In this document: positions 47,719 to 60,440 of the stretch, piece by piece
Layout of the letters: every line of letters begins with the position of its first letter
Position numbering within the stretch: the stretch's first letter is position 1
Assembly (NCBI RefSeq): GCF_040712315.1
Contig: NC_134015.1
Span: 21,887,614-21,951,613, forward strand
Source: Castanea sativa
Lineage: Eukaryota; Streptophyta; Magnoliopsida; Fagales; Fagaceae
DNA: 64,000 nucleotides
Direction of reading: 5' to 3'
Made by a program: the position numbers and the translations under genes
The notes under the pieces: model-generated
What the model saw: the letters and a program-made list of their open reading frames with translations, nothing else
The model's database searches: none
What the model was told of the DNA's origin: nothing

Positions 47719-50700
47719 ATGGGGACGCTACAGACTTGGAGAAAAGCCTATGGCGCCCTCAAAGACAGCACCAAAGTCGGCCTCGCCCATGTCAACAGCG
47801 ATTACGCGGTTTGATTTCTTCTCTCTCTCTCTCTCTCTCTAGAACAATAACAAACAAACCATACACTATAAATCTTTGATCGATTCGATTCGATTCGATT
47901 GATAGTAAAAATTTTGTGGTTGCTTGTTGCTTTGTTTAGGAATTGGATGTGGCCATAGTGAAAGCTACCAACCACGTCGAGAGTCCGCCAAAAGAAAGAC
48001 ATCTTCGAAGTAATTCACTAACTTGTTATTAGTTTCTACTGATTTTTTTTTTATGTGTTTTTATCAAATTCTATTATTTGTTGTTTGTAGAGATTCTGAG
48101 TGCCACCACCACGATTCAGCCCCGTGCCGATGTTGCTTACTGCATTCATGCGCTTTCCCGGCGATTGGCCAAGACCCGTAATTGGACGGTATCTTTCAAT
48201 TTCATGTTTACTGATTTTTGGCAGTTATTTTGGGGGTTTCATCTCAATAGTGTTATTAATTTTTACTTGCCATATGTGCCTGATTTCTTTGTATATTGAT
48301 CTATTACTTTCCCATCCGTTTCGCGAATTAATTTGCATTTTTTATGGAGCCTTCTTCAAGACCATTAGAACCTTACAATTTACATACATTTCTCGTCCCT
48401 TTAAGTTTGTTAGGGACTAAAACCGATCACTTCAAGTGATCACTTTAAGTTTATTTTCGAAATTAATAGCGATCGCTTTAAACTTTAAATTTGAGGGACT
48501 AAAACCAATCACTTCAAGTATTTTTATGGATTAATAGCGATCTTATTAAACTTCAGGGACTAAAACCGATCACTTTACATATTTTTAGGGATTAATAGTC
48601 ATCACTTTAAACCTCAGGACTAAAACTGATCACTTTAAGTTTTTTAGGAAGTAATAGCGATCACTTTAAACTTCAAGAACTAAAACCAATTGCTTTAAGT
48701 TTTTTAGAGATTACTAGCGATCACTTTAAACTTCGTGGATTAAAATCCTCATGAGCTAAAGTGTAGGGACCAATTTTGTATTTCGGCCTTGTTTTTACAA
48801 TGGAACTAGGTTAAATGTAAATGAATCTTTTTAAGTGGAAGTTAAAATTCTTGTTGAACTCTTACCTATTAAAAAAAAAAAAAAATGCTTGTTGAACTCT
48901 TGAAATAGTCGTCAACCACTTTATGCAACTATACATTAGCATGGTGGATGGAGGACTTCAAAATTAGTGTCATAATGTTATTTGCAAAGCTTGTGTTGAC
49001 CTGCATTAGCTGTTTGGAACTGCGGTGAACTAAAGTTTATTATAAATTCTGTGATTTTCTTTTTTCACTTTTCATCAAGTTAAGTGGATGGTGGAGGATT
49101 AGGAGATTTTTATATATGATATTTTATGTGTTTCATGCTATTTAACCCTAGTTTTTGCATGGTTTTGTTTTACAAAACTGATTGCATCCTTTTAAACCTT
49201 TCAAACATTTTGGGCTTTGGAAAATGTGACAACTTTTGTAGAGTTGTACGTAAAAGAAAAAGAGAAGAAAGAACTATAAGGTTGTTCAAAAATATTAAAT
49301 TTTATTCTTAAATTTCCTTTTGATGGTATCATAGAGTAGTTTTGATGGATCAAAGGCATCACGGGTGGAGTTAATTTTTTTAGTTTTGTTGATGATATTA
49401 TAACCAGATTTCGAAGTACTCATGGATCTTTAAATATTGAAAAGATTTGCTAGACTATCAAATTTTAAACATCAGGATGAAAATTGGCGTCAAGAGCTCA
49501 ATCCATGTTTCACATATGAACTTGAGAAGTATATTGATTTTAAATGAGATAAAAAAAAAATAGACTTAGTTTTACTTTTGCCTGCTGTACTAGTCTTTAC
49601 TTGGTCTATGCTCCAGGTAATCTGCCTGAAAGTTTCTGATAGCTTGAGAAGGTGTCTTATTGCCAATTTATATTTAACAGTTAGTTGAATCTATTATGCC
49701 AGCGTAGTCTCTTAGAGTGGTCTCGTTGTTGGGGGTTTTCTAATTGCTCTTCTCTCGCTGAGTTTTTGCCCTCCCTTAACTTTGTTTCCTAGTAGATTTT
49801 TCTTATTGTTCATCATCATGAACTCCTTGTATGATTTTTTTCCTATATTTATAAAAGCTTCCGGATTACTTATCAAAAAAAAAAAATTATATTTAACAGT
49901 TAGTATAACCCTTATTTTAAAGTTTTCAACACCACTTATGCAATGACTAACATCAACCAGAGGAGATTTGATTGTGCTGTTATATAAACTGTATTTGCTT
50001 TGCCATCATGCATATAAGTGGATCTCATTTAGTTGTTTGGGTGGCTTAATTCATAGGGCAGACATTTGGATGACCATGTTTTTGAGCGGATAGAGCTTTT
50101 ATGGGGAACTATCAATGTGTACAATCTTTTGTAATGTGAAAACTCTCAGTATAGCGCTTTTCTGGGTTTGAAAGGCCTCATTGACAAGGCTTATAATGAA
50201 TAAGTGGACTGAATTGGTTAGTGATTCTAATGTAATCTGATGTGGAAATGGACGTGACAATAGCTAATCACTCATTGGGAATACCTGATCTGCCATTCCT
50301 CAAAGGAGAACAGACCATCCCCCAAGCAACTAAATAAAATCTTATTGCATCTCCCATCCCACCCTTCAAGAAGTCCCTTTGAGGATACTATAATCTATTT
50401 ACAAGATGAATTGGCGTCTTGAAAAAACATATGAAATCAATGGAATGTGAAGATAATGTACTCTTAGTGAAGGTAATCCTTTCACCCTTTGATAGATACA
50501 TCTTTTTCAAACCCACAAAGTGTGGTTCTACTTTTTCAATAATGTGATACCATGCCCCTTGAGCCTTAGATAGGGATCCCAGAGGTAAACCCATGTAAGT
50601 TGTGGGCATTTACCCCCTTACAACCCAACACAGCCACTAACTCCCTTATTTTCTGTACCTCCCCAACTAATTCTATTTCACTTTTGCCCAGATTTACCCT

Positions 50701-53700
50701 CAACTCTGAAACTGCTTCAAAACACTGAAGAACATAATATAGGTATACAAAAAGATGTGGAATTTACTCACAAAAGATATAATCGGGTAGTCAACAACCC
50801 TATTTCTTTCTCCCATGTTAAACCTAGATAAATAGCCTCCCTCCACATCCCTTTGAATTACTCTGATTAAAATCTCCACAGCCAAAATAAAAAGAAGTGT
50901 CAATAAAGGATCATCTTGTCTCAGTCCTCTAGGCTGCTAAAGAAACCAATTGGGCTACCATTAATCTAAATGGAAAAAAAAATCATTGAAATACAAAAAT
51001 GGATCCATTTCTGCCATTTCATGCTAAAACTGAATCTCTCCAGCACACACAGTCCCAATAAACATGGTTGTATGCCTTTTCACTGTCTACTTTGCAAATT
51101 ACTCTAGGAACTTTGCTCTTCAACCTGGCTCCTATCCAAAAGCTCATGGGCGATAAGAATTGAGTGAATAATATGTCTGCCTCCCATGAATGCATTTTCT
51201 GAGTCATACACAAGATTCCCAACTAAATTTTTCAGTCTATTTGCCAACACTTCAGAGATCCAATTTATACATGATCCCTAGTTGATATGGAGATAGTCTT
51301 TGATTTTTTCACAACCCTACTCCTTTTGGAGGATCAAAGTAATAAAAGATGCACCCTATGAATTTTTAAATCTGCACTTAGTATAAAATTTGTGAAACAC
51401 CCACATCATATAATTCTCTAGAATACCTAGTAATGTTTGAAGAAAGCCATATAAAATACTTCTGGTCCTAGAGCTTTGTCACCATCCATATGATGTGAGG
51501 CCCCAAACACCCCCCAACCCCCCCTCTTGATCTAATGGTATCCATTTGCCTATAGGTTTCTTCATTAATGGTTGATAGAGAAACCATCTCTACGTCCTTC
51601 ACCCCTCTATCCTTTGTCTGTAGATTCCCATCCACTTCTACATTGTCTATATAATTAGCCCTTTTGTGAGTTAGTCAAATGATGAAGAAACCTCTTACTG
51701 TTTTCTCCTTCCTTAACCATAAAGCTCTTGATTCTGATGCCAACTAACTTCCTCAAAGTGTGCCAGCTTCTTCGCCTCAGATGTTAACTTATACCTCTCC
51801 TGGCACTTCTCCAGAGATAGGGATGGATTCTCCTCCTTTATGTCCAACTGTGGTGTTATGGGGGATACCCTGCAGAATACTAAAAACTAGTGGACTTATG
51901 GTTTTGTCATGGAGTCATTCTCTTATTTATGTTTTAATGAAGTATAGATTCATTAGAAGTTGCAAATGGTTCTTTGGCCCCACTATATAATTATTATCCA
52001 AAGGGTTTCCTTTGTTGGCCATGCATTTGATATGGACCTTGGACTCTTTTATGGTGTAAAATATCTATTTCATGGCTTTCTATGGTGTGCATTTCGTGTC
52101 TTCTAGTGTCCTTTATCTAAAATCTTTGAGTATTTCAAATATTTCAACACAGCACTGCAAATCTAAGATTATATTTTCGATAAGTTATATTTGGTCGCTT
52201 AATTTTCTCAGTATCTAGCTCATTATTTTCCTATGGATAGAGTTTCTTATATTTCCTCCATTTCTTCTTGTTTAGGTGGCATTAAAAACACTGATAGTCA
52301 TCCATAGGTTATTGAGGGAGGGCGATCCTACTTTCAGAGAAGAACTTCTGAATTTTTCACAGAGAGGACGCATTCTCCAGCTTTCTAATTTCAAGGATGA
52401 TTCAAGTCCAATTGGTTAGTTCTACACCCGTTTGTCTTTCATTCCTTCTCTTTTGGTTGTTAATACTGGCTCTAACTAATGTGCTTGAACTATCGTTGTT
52501 TTAGTTCTTTATGCAATGAGATTTCAGTACTTCTGAATTTTTAATATTCCTTTTATCTTTTTCTTCAGCTTGGGATTGCTCTGGCTGGGTACGTACTTAT
52601 GCACTGTTTTTGGAGGAACGACTTGAATGTTTTAGGATGCTTAAGTATGATATTGAAGCCGAACGTCTACCAAGACCTTCCCAAGGACCGGAGAAGGTAT
52701 TTTACAAAATCAATGAGTATTCCTTTTTACCAAGATGGGGGAATCTACTGGTATAGATTTTAATTCTAATTACACTCCTTGCCTTGAAAGAGTAAGTGAG
52801 GGACAGTAAACAAATAAAGTCAAACATCTGATTTTGGGTTTGCATGGTTTTAACTCCTTAATTAGTTTCTTTTCTAGTCAGTACCTCTAGATCATTGTCA
52901 GTTTATTTGAATGGCCTTTGACTTATTAGGATTTGATGATATATTCTAAGATAATATGCTCATTTCTTTTTGAAAAATGCCATTTGTTGGTGGACTCTTC
53001 CCTATGGAATTTATAGGATTTATTTCCTAACAAGCCTCCTAGTACTTCTGGTCTGGTCTTCTTGGTCATATAAGTTGATTAAACTACATCATCTCCAGCT
53101 CTATATGCCGCCTCATTAAGGGGAGGTTATTGGATTGGCAATCCTCTCCCCTCCCTCAGGGCCACTGGACCAAAAGACAAAAAAGTGTCAAGCTTTGAAA
53201 TGTTTGAGAGGAAAAGTACTTATATTGACTTCTTAAGTCTTATAAATTATTTTATGGGATTTAAATCCTCTGATTCTTTTTTATTTGTGTGTTTTCAATT
53301 TGTTTTAAGGTTCAATGATATGGTTCCTTTATTTTGGAAGCAAAATTGATGACACCTTCAATAAAAGGCCATCTACCAGTGTCAAAAATCTCTTTCTTGC
53401 ACACCTATCAAAAAAAAAATTGTTTCTTGCACAACATGGACTTCTTAGAAGACTTATTTACCTATTCTTTCATGGACTTCTTAGAAGACTTATTTCTCTT
53501 CCGTTAATTTCTCAGCTCTTGTAATATTTATTTATTTATTTTTGTCTTAAGAGAATAGTGTTTTTCTTTAATGAAATTTTGCATTACTTATTAAAAAAAA
53601 AAAAGTAGGAAACATCCTATTGCCTCCCCTGTCTTCTCTTCTCTCTTTGGAGTTATATATTTGGTAATTTTTTAATTATAATTCTTTCAGATAAAATAAT

Positions 53701-56700
53701 CTGAACTTAAAACAAGTGGGATTCTCATTGGGGCACCTTGTTCAGGTTTGTAGCCAGTAGTTTGTGTAGCTTAAGCTAAAGGTGCATATATTATAAAGAA
53801 AGAAGTGAAGTTTAGTGATTCATATTACCGGAATAGTTTCACTAGCCATCTTAAGGCTTGGGTTGAGCTTGAGCCTTTACTACAAATCAATCCAAACTCG
53901 GGCAGTTACTTTTCAACTCAGTTTGGCTCATTGTACCATTACTTGTTTCAACACTGTAAAACAGTTGCTTTGTATATGTATTTTTCTATATGTTCAGTTG
54001 ACATAGCTATAATCTATACCTTTGGATGCAAACCAGAAGTGCTATAATTAGTGTATATTTCATTTCCTTTTCTTTTTCTTTTTCTTTTTAAATTTAATTT
54101 TCAAGATGCTTGTGTTATCTTTTAAACATAATTTACAAGCAATTAATTCTTATGGAGAAAATCATTTCTGCTGTCACTTTTTATCATTTATTTTCTTTCT
54201 CTTATATTTTCAAAACTATTGGTGACCATGGATGGTATCATTTGAACGAACTCAAGATTCTTTGTAGACTGTAGGTCCCTTGTTGCTGGGGAGTTGTATT
54301 TGGCAAAATCGAATGTGTTGTCTATCAACCGTTTATGACATATCTGAAATTGTACTTGTTCAAATTTGTATAAGAACTTTTTTTGTTGTTGATATGGAAG
54401 TTTTTTTTTGGATGTCAATATCATAATTGATATTGAACAGGCTTAATGTGTGGATGTGATAAGTTTCATTACTAAAGATTCATGAATTCCCCTTTTCTCT
54501 CCTTGTCTTTCTCATTCTTCTTTCTCTAGCAGGGATACAGCAGAACCAGGGATTTGGACAGTGAAGATCTGTTGGAGCAATTACCATCTTTGCAGCAGCT
54601 GCTCTATCGTCTTTTTGGTTGCAAGGTACTTTATGTGACTTTTTGATCTTCTGTTTTCATTTTTTAGTGAACTTTTTTTTTGGATTTTTCTTAATTATCA
54701 ATATCATATCAATAATTTGGGAATAATCGTTTAAGTTATTGTCTGCTGTTACAGCCAGAAGGAGCAGCTGTTAATAATTATGTTATACAATATGCCCTGG
54801 CTCTGGTATGTGTGGTGCTTCTTTTTGCTGTAGGTTATTCTTTGTTTGACTTGTGTTTCTGAATTTACTAGAATTTCTTTTATTTTTTATAATATTTCAT
54901 ATAATGGAAGGGTTAGATTATTTTCAGCTATTAAATGAATTCCCTTTTACAGTGTCTTTAAATTATACAAAATGACTATAGAAACATGGAGCTTATTGAA
55001 AAAGATTTGAATGCCATTTCATCTTTAAGAGTCCACTGAATGATTTTATGCATGATCAGAAATAATGGTTTACCAGGTCTTGAATTGTAGTTCATTTTAC
55101 ATTCATAAAAATGATTTAGTAGTTCTTTTGAAACTTTTTATTACATGTTAAGATACTTAACTCATCCTCCCTTTCTGTCTGTCTCTATCTCTGTTGGTTT
55201 TTTGTATGTTTTGTGGGAGTGAGGAGCATCTGTGTGAGAAATTGGTATTAACTTAAGGAAACAAATTTGATACCTATTTTTTCATTTCCTGTCCCGTGCA
55301 CTTCTTTCTCAAAGAAAATGTAGAACATGTGCGACTTTGTCAAAAACTTATCTTAGAAAGCCTACCATTGCCCCCCTCCCCATTTCTTTCCCTTGATAAA
55401 GAAAAAGGGAAAAACCATATGCATAAGTGCTTATTTGTTTTTGACCTTGTTGATATCTACACTTTTCAGGTACTGAAAGAGAGTTTTAAAATTTACTGCG
55501 CTATTAATGATGGGATCATCAATCTTGTTGATAAGGTAGACCTGTTGATCATATTATATATATATATTAGTAAAACAAGTATAAAGGACCAAAGGGGGCC
55601 AAACCATCTCACTCACTGACAAAACCTAGCTGTAAATAATCTGATCTCATTGCAGTTTTTTGAGATGCCGAGACATGAAGCTATCAAAGCCCTTGATATC
55701 TATAAACGAGCTGGCCAGCAGGTGATATTTTACTTTGATTTCAAGTTTAATATTCTTTTTTGATAGCTTTTTTGTGCTTTATGCTATATATTTTTCCTAT
55801 ACTTTTATTAATCATGAAAGGTATAGGGTCTACAAGTTCAGTTTTATGGTGTTTCTCTTATCAAACATTGGTTTTGCTGCAGGCTGGGAGCCTTTCTGAA
55901 TTTTATGATACTTGCAAAGGATTGGAACTTGCTAGGAACTTCCAATTTCCTGTTCTTAGAGAGGTATGATGCTATTACTGTGGTTTAGTGTTTTAGTTAA
56001 TTTTAGGTTATTCATTTCAGTCATATCAATTTATAACAACTAACTACTTATGTTTACCTTTCCAGCCTCCACAATCCTTCCTTACAACCATGGAAGAGTA
56101 TATAAGAGAGGCACCCCGAGTGGTTAATGTTCCAACTGAGCCATTGGTGAGTGAATGTATTTTGTAATGAGCACAATAAGTGTCCATTGCTCTAAAATCA
56201 AGTCCAGTTTATGTTATTTGTCATTTATTTAATTTTTATGTAGTACAACTCTCTGTTTTGTTCCCTATGGATCTTTTTAGTGTTTTATTGAACATTATAA
56301 ACCTTGAGATGGAGCATTGCTTTTAGAAGATACGTGGCACTGAACTCCTATGTGTTCAATATGAACAGCTTCAATTGACATACAGACAAGAAGATGGTCC
56401 TTCAGAAGAGACAAAAGTATCCAGTGATGAACTGGAGCCACCAGCTTCAGATAATGCTGCTGTATCTAATGTCGAGATTACTCCTACTCCTCCTCCTCCT
56501 CCTCCTCCTCCTCAAAACAACCTGGAGACAGGAGATTTGCTGGTAAATCTTTAGGTTTTGTGTTTTGGTAACTAGGTTTATGTTTTTGCAAAGTTTTTAT
56601 TCAGTTTCTTGTCTCTTAACGCCCCTCCCCCTCTTTTCTGGTGAATTCAGGGATTGGATTATAGTGCTGCCAATGCATCTGCAATTGAAGACAGAAATGC

Positions 56701-57931
56701 TTTGGCTCTTGCCATAGTTCCATCAGAACCTGGTAACATTTTGTCACTTCTTTGTTGCTTTCCAATACTGCTACTTAAGCAATTTTGCATGGCCTTTTGT
56801 TTACCTATTAGGCATTGCCTCTCATATTGCAGGTGCTGCCCCAACATTTGAGTCTAACGGTGTACAAGCAAAAGATTTTGATCCTACCGGATGGGAACTT
56901 GCCCTGGTAACCACTCCCAGTAGCAACATTTCATCAGTTAATGACAGACAACTGGTAGGCCCTAATTGTATTCCCTCCTCCTTGTTCTGCATGTATATTC
57001 TTTTTTTATTTTTCTGGTCATTTTAATATAAAGGTGCTGAAGCAATGGTTTTCTTTCACTGGTTTATTAGAAGTTATAGGAGTATAGCCATGCATATAAT
57101 GACATTGTTGGCCAAAATGTGTCCGCTTTTCAGTTAGAGTCAGTTGCACATATATTAACAGAGAGACTCATTGGTCATTATTTAGTCCACCTTTATATAT
57201 TTTGCCAAATGTGCTGTCTTGATAGTCCTCTTATAAATTTTCCTAAATTTTGAAGAAGCGGCCTTTTAATGAGGCTCACTTGTTTGAGAATGCATTTTCA
57301 ACAATGAATAATCTTAATTGCTTCGAAGCAACTGATGGTATAATAATCTTCTTTTTTTTTTTTTTTTTTTTGTGTCTAAACCCAAATTTCTTGCAGTAAG
57401 TTCTATTGGTTTTGGTTTCAGTTTTATTGTGACATATAATTTGCATTAATGTATGCTTTTTGCCTAAGAAGTTAGGAATGTGGTCAAAATCATGGGGTGA
57501 TGTATATGCATCTTCCAGAATCTAACTGTCTTATTTCTGCCAATGAATGTCAGGCTGGTGGATTGGACTCGCTCACTCTTAACAGTTTGTACGACGAAGG
57601 GGCATATAGAGCTGCACAGCAGCCTGTTTATGGAGCACCAGCCCCAAATCCATTCGAGTTACATGATCCATTTGCTTTATCAAGTGGCGTTGTTGCACCT
57701 CCTGCTCAGATGCCAGTAATGGCTCATCAGCAGGCGAACCCCTTTGGTCCTTATCAACCTACAGGTCCTTACCAAGCTACTGTTCCATACCAACCTACCT
57801 TCCAGCAGCAGCCACAACATATGATGGCCCCGACAAATCCTTTCGGTGATACAGCATTTGGTGCATTTCCTGCAAACCCCGTTGCTCACCCACAAACTAA
57901 TAATCCTTTTGGAAGCACAGGCCTACTGTAG
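47719..57931 (+). CDS. ANTH-domain clathrin assembly protein (PICALM type)
   Basis: Fifteen exons encode 572 residues: 47719-47808, 47940-48009, 48091-48188, 52276-52414, 52569-52696, 54533-54625, 54755-54805, 55470-55535, 55656-55721, 55883-55963, 56066-56146, 56369-56542, 56651-56732, 56833-56954, 57554-57931. The N-terminal ANTH domain (to about 290) carries the phosphoinositide-binding basic motif (K38...K48-E-R-H51) and binds the plasma membrane. The C-terminal arm is disordered: a poly-Pro run, a clathrin box LLGLD (378-382, split by an intron), four NPF motifs (479, 509, 542, 564) for EH-domain partners and one DPF (485). The product links cargo, membrane and clathrin in endocytosis. 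Length and motifs match At2g01600/At1g14910 (about 571, from memory). Intron 3 is 4.1 kb and holds a minisatellite and an antisense LINE. Confidence 0.95.
48412..48750 (+). repeat. About 62-bp minisatellite in intron 3
   Basis: Roughly six diverged copies of a unit of the form GGGACTAAAACCGATCACTT ... TAGGGATTAATAGCGATCAC ... TTTAAACTTC follow each other. Each unit contains two GATCACTT-type half-sites in the same order. Copies differ by substitutions and small length changes. Confidence 0.85.
49729..49887 (+). mobile_element. A-tailed retroposon 3' end (LINE-like)
   Basis: The segment ends CGGATTACTTATCAAAAAAA, a common 3' end of plant LINEs, and contains the hairpin GTTCATCATCATGAAC (49808-49823) shared with the insertion at 14841-15082. 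It has no coding capacity and is probably 5'-truncated. Confidence 0.6.
50340..51840 (-). pseudogene. LINE (L1-type) reverse transcriptase remnant
   Basis: The remnant lies antisense in intron 3. Reading leftwards: [16 protein letters not shown] near 51820; [20 protein letters not shown] (51700); a region with stops; [20 protein letters not shown] (51130), where D-x-E-K-A-Y-x-H-V is the RT motif before the palm; [12 protein letters not shown] (50890), part of the 'GDPLSPLLF' block; then [20 protein letters not shown] and [20 protein letters not shown] (50609-50430), the thumb region. All blocks are in the order of plant L1 ORF2, with several frameshifts and stops. The catalytic YADD region is not preserved in frame. 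Confidence 0.85.
53560..53604 (+). mobile_element. A-tailed retroposon end in intron 5
   Basis: TTTTGCATTACTTATTAAAAAAAAAAAA has the same 3' end style as the LINE-like tail at 49729-49887. A short duplicated phrase (CTTCTTAGAAGACTTATTT) at 53440 and 53478 lies just upstream. Confidence 0.4.
56484..56515 (+). repeat. CCT trinucleotide repeat in coding exon 12
   Basis: An ACTCCT/CCT repeat encodes a Pro run ([11 protein letters not shown]) in the disordered arm of the clathrin assembly protein. Being in frame, length changes would alter only the Pro number. Confidence 0.85.
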
Positions 57932-60440
57932 AGGCAATGTTTGAACATTGAAAAAATGTAATTTAGTAATTGAAATTGGGTTTGTATTTGGAAATGAGTG
58001 AAGCAGTCTGGGTTAGGGAGGTTTGTTCCACAGGAGAGAGGGTTTTGGCATGTGAAGGTATGTTTGGGTTGTAAAAGTCAGCGAGTGAATAGCAAATATC
58101 TAATAATTAGTTTATATATGATTGAGATTTTTTGGAGTAATTTTGAAAATATATTAATTTTCTACTTTTCACGGGAGTAAAAATAAGATATAGAACTGCA
58201 TTACTTTTTTGACCTTACTTCCAGGTAAGGTTGGATTGGAATCGTTTACGCTTGGTTGGTTTGCGATGTTTTCACCAGAAAATGTCAGTTTTTGGATAAT
58301 TGTATGGTATTTTTTGGGTATCATTTCCGAATTGATTTGGTCATTCATTTTAATTATAATGATCTCAACCATTCATATCTTACCCATCCATGAAGACAAT
58401 ATGGTTATTCCAATGAATGATTAGGATCATCTGGGCAAGGAATTCTGCAAAATATTAAGTTTCATTTTGGTAAGAATGTAGCCTTATTATTACGAGCATG
58501 GCAAAAGATAAAGCAAATTCGATCTTTGCTAGTGTTGTGGCCTGTGTAAGATATCTATGCAATGTTGCTAAAGCTCGATTTAATGCTTTTCAGAAAGCTA
58601 TAGACGTGCCAATTGATCAAGAAAAAAATCTACCTTTTGTGATGATCGGAGGGGACAAGTGGATGTGGATCCCATAAACAAACTGCCTTGGCCCTTGCTC
58701 AATCAATTGCTAAAATTAAACACAGAACTAAAGGAATTTCAATAAAAAGAAAAAAAATGGGCCTAGTTTGAATGTACAAAAGCACTTACTAGAGAATCTC
58801 GTGATATGTTGTTCCCCAAAATCTTAATAATTAGTATTAAGCAAGGACCATATCGCTTTAATTTGTAATCGTTTGCGAACTTTTGGCTTTTTGGTTTTGG
58901 TTAGGTAACTAATGTTCTTTTGAACATATTTATATTTACAACGTGGTAAGTTCATCTTTGGTAGTGATGTTGATCACACGAAAATCATTACGCACTTTTC
59001 CTTTAGCATGTAATATACAAAACCAATTGGTGTTGAATTTTAAATATTATTCTTCACCTTGAAATGAGGAAACATACATGAACAAAAACTTATTGTTGCT
59101 TTGGTTTCTCTTTGGTTACAATACTCATGTCATGTTAAATCCAAGAGTAAAAGAATTTGCCATAACTTTGACCACAACTTAATTATATGTGTAATTATGA
59201 TTGGTGAACCATTACTCACATAGACCCATAATTTTTCTTCATTACTCATAGTTGTACAGACTAATGTTGTGATAAAAATTGTGGCACAAAAGTTGTGTTC
59301 ATAGACTTTTTCTTTCAAAATTAATTCTTCTAAGACTACACAATTTGCCACATTTTGATGACATATGCAATTGTGATTGATGAACTATCACTTTCATATT
59401 TCAATAAAGTACATGGGCTATGGTACTAAAAACAAAAAATATTGTTTTGCACTAATTATTTTACACTCCATATACACAACATTCATAATTACATGTGCGA
59501 TATATATATATATATATATATATATATTTCTTTTAATTGATATTCACATTTAAAATGTGAAATGAGTAATATGTACTAACAATATAAACTAATAAATGTG
59601 AGAGGATCATTGCCTACCAAAAAAAAAACAAGTTTTACGCTTTTGTACAAGTAGCATGCATTTCTATAAATTTTTCAAAATTTTAATAATACGGAAAAGG
59701 AATAAAGGATACTTCTAGTTATGAAGAGAGATGGCGGAAACCTTTTTCACTTCTAACCATGCGAGAGAGACATCTTGATGGCTTTTAGTACAACCTATAG
59801 TTTTTATACCACCTAAATTCAAGGACCAAGGAGGCCCCAAAGCCACAACATAGAATTCCACTATTAATCTTTCAATTAATCACTAATATAAAAAAGAAAG
59901 TTCAATAACTCACATAACCACCTACTTGTCACTAGAGTGATTATCATGCCATGCATCATTCTTGTGCAGTGTGTGTGCTTCATGTGAGGGGTTTAGGGTT
60001 GGACTTCACATAAACACGTGTTTTTGCTTAACTTTATCTTTAAGCTTACAACAAATTTTTTTATGTGCTCGGTGAGCAATGACCATAGGATATTTGTAGC
60101 AGTATTACTAGTACAAACTACAAAGCAATAAGACCAGGGGTAATTAACACTACCCTTTATAACGTGTCCTTGCCAAAAAGTAAAATTTGAATGTGAGTGC
60201 GTGTGTATTTGTCTCACTGCATAAGTTTAGGGCCCAAAAAAATGAGATTTTTACTGTAAAACCTTATTCAAATAATGTAATGATGATATTAAAATAGGAA
60301 AATTTTCAAACAATTGAATTTTTTTTAATAATGTTTAATGAGTCCTTACTTCTAGTCTTGTTGATTTGATGACGCTGAGTGAAAGGGCCGTCACAAACTC
60401 TAAACTACAATTTTTACAAAATATTTCACAAATTGTAAAT
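57932..60440. other. Gene-free interval with a TA microsatellite
   Basis: I see no gene. The first few hundred bases must contain the 3' untranslated region of the clathrin assembly gene, but I see no clear AATAAA close to the stop. A TA microsatellite lies at 59501-59527. Open stretches here (for example 58209-58424) have no features of known proteins. Confidence 0.55.

Noticed and set aside
47880..47900. ATTCG tandem phrase as a minisatellite
   Set aside because: Only four 5-bp units inside intron 1; too short to be worth a feature.
57497..57553. Extension of the last exon upstream ([10 protein letters not shown]...)
   Set aside because: It is intron sequence that happens to be open; GTCAG at 57549-57553 is the acceptor and the exon begins with GCTGGTGGA, in phase with exon 14.
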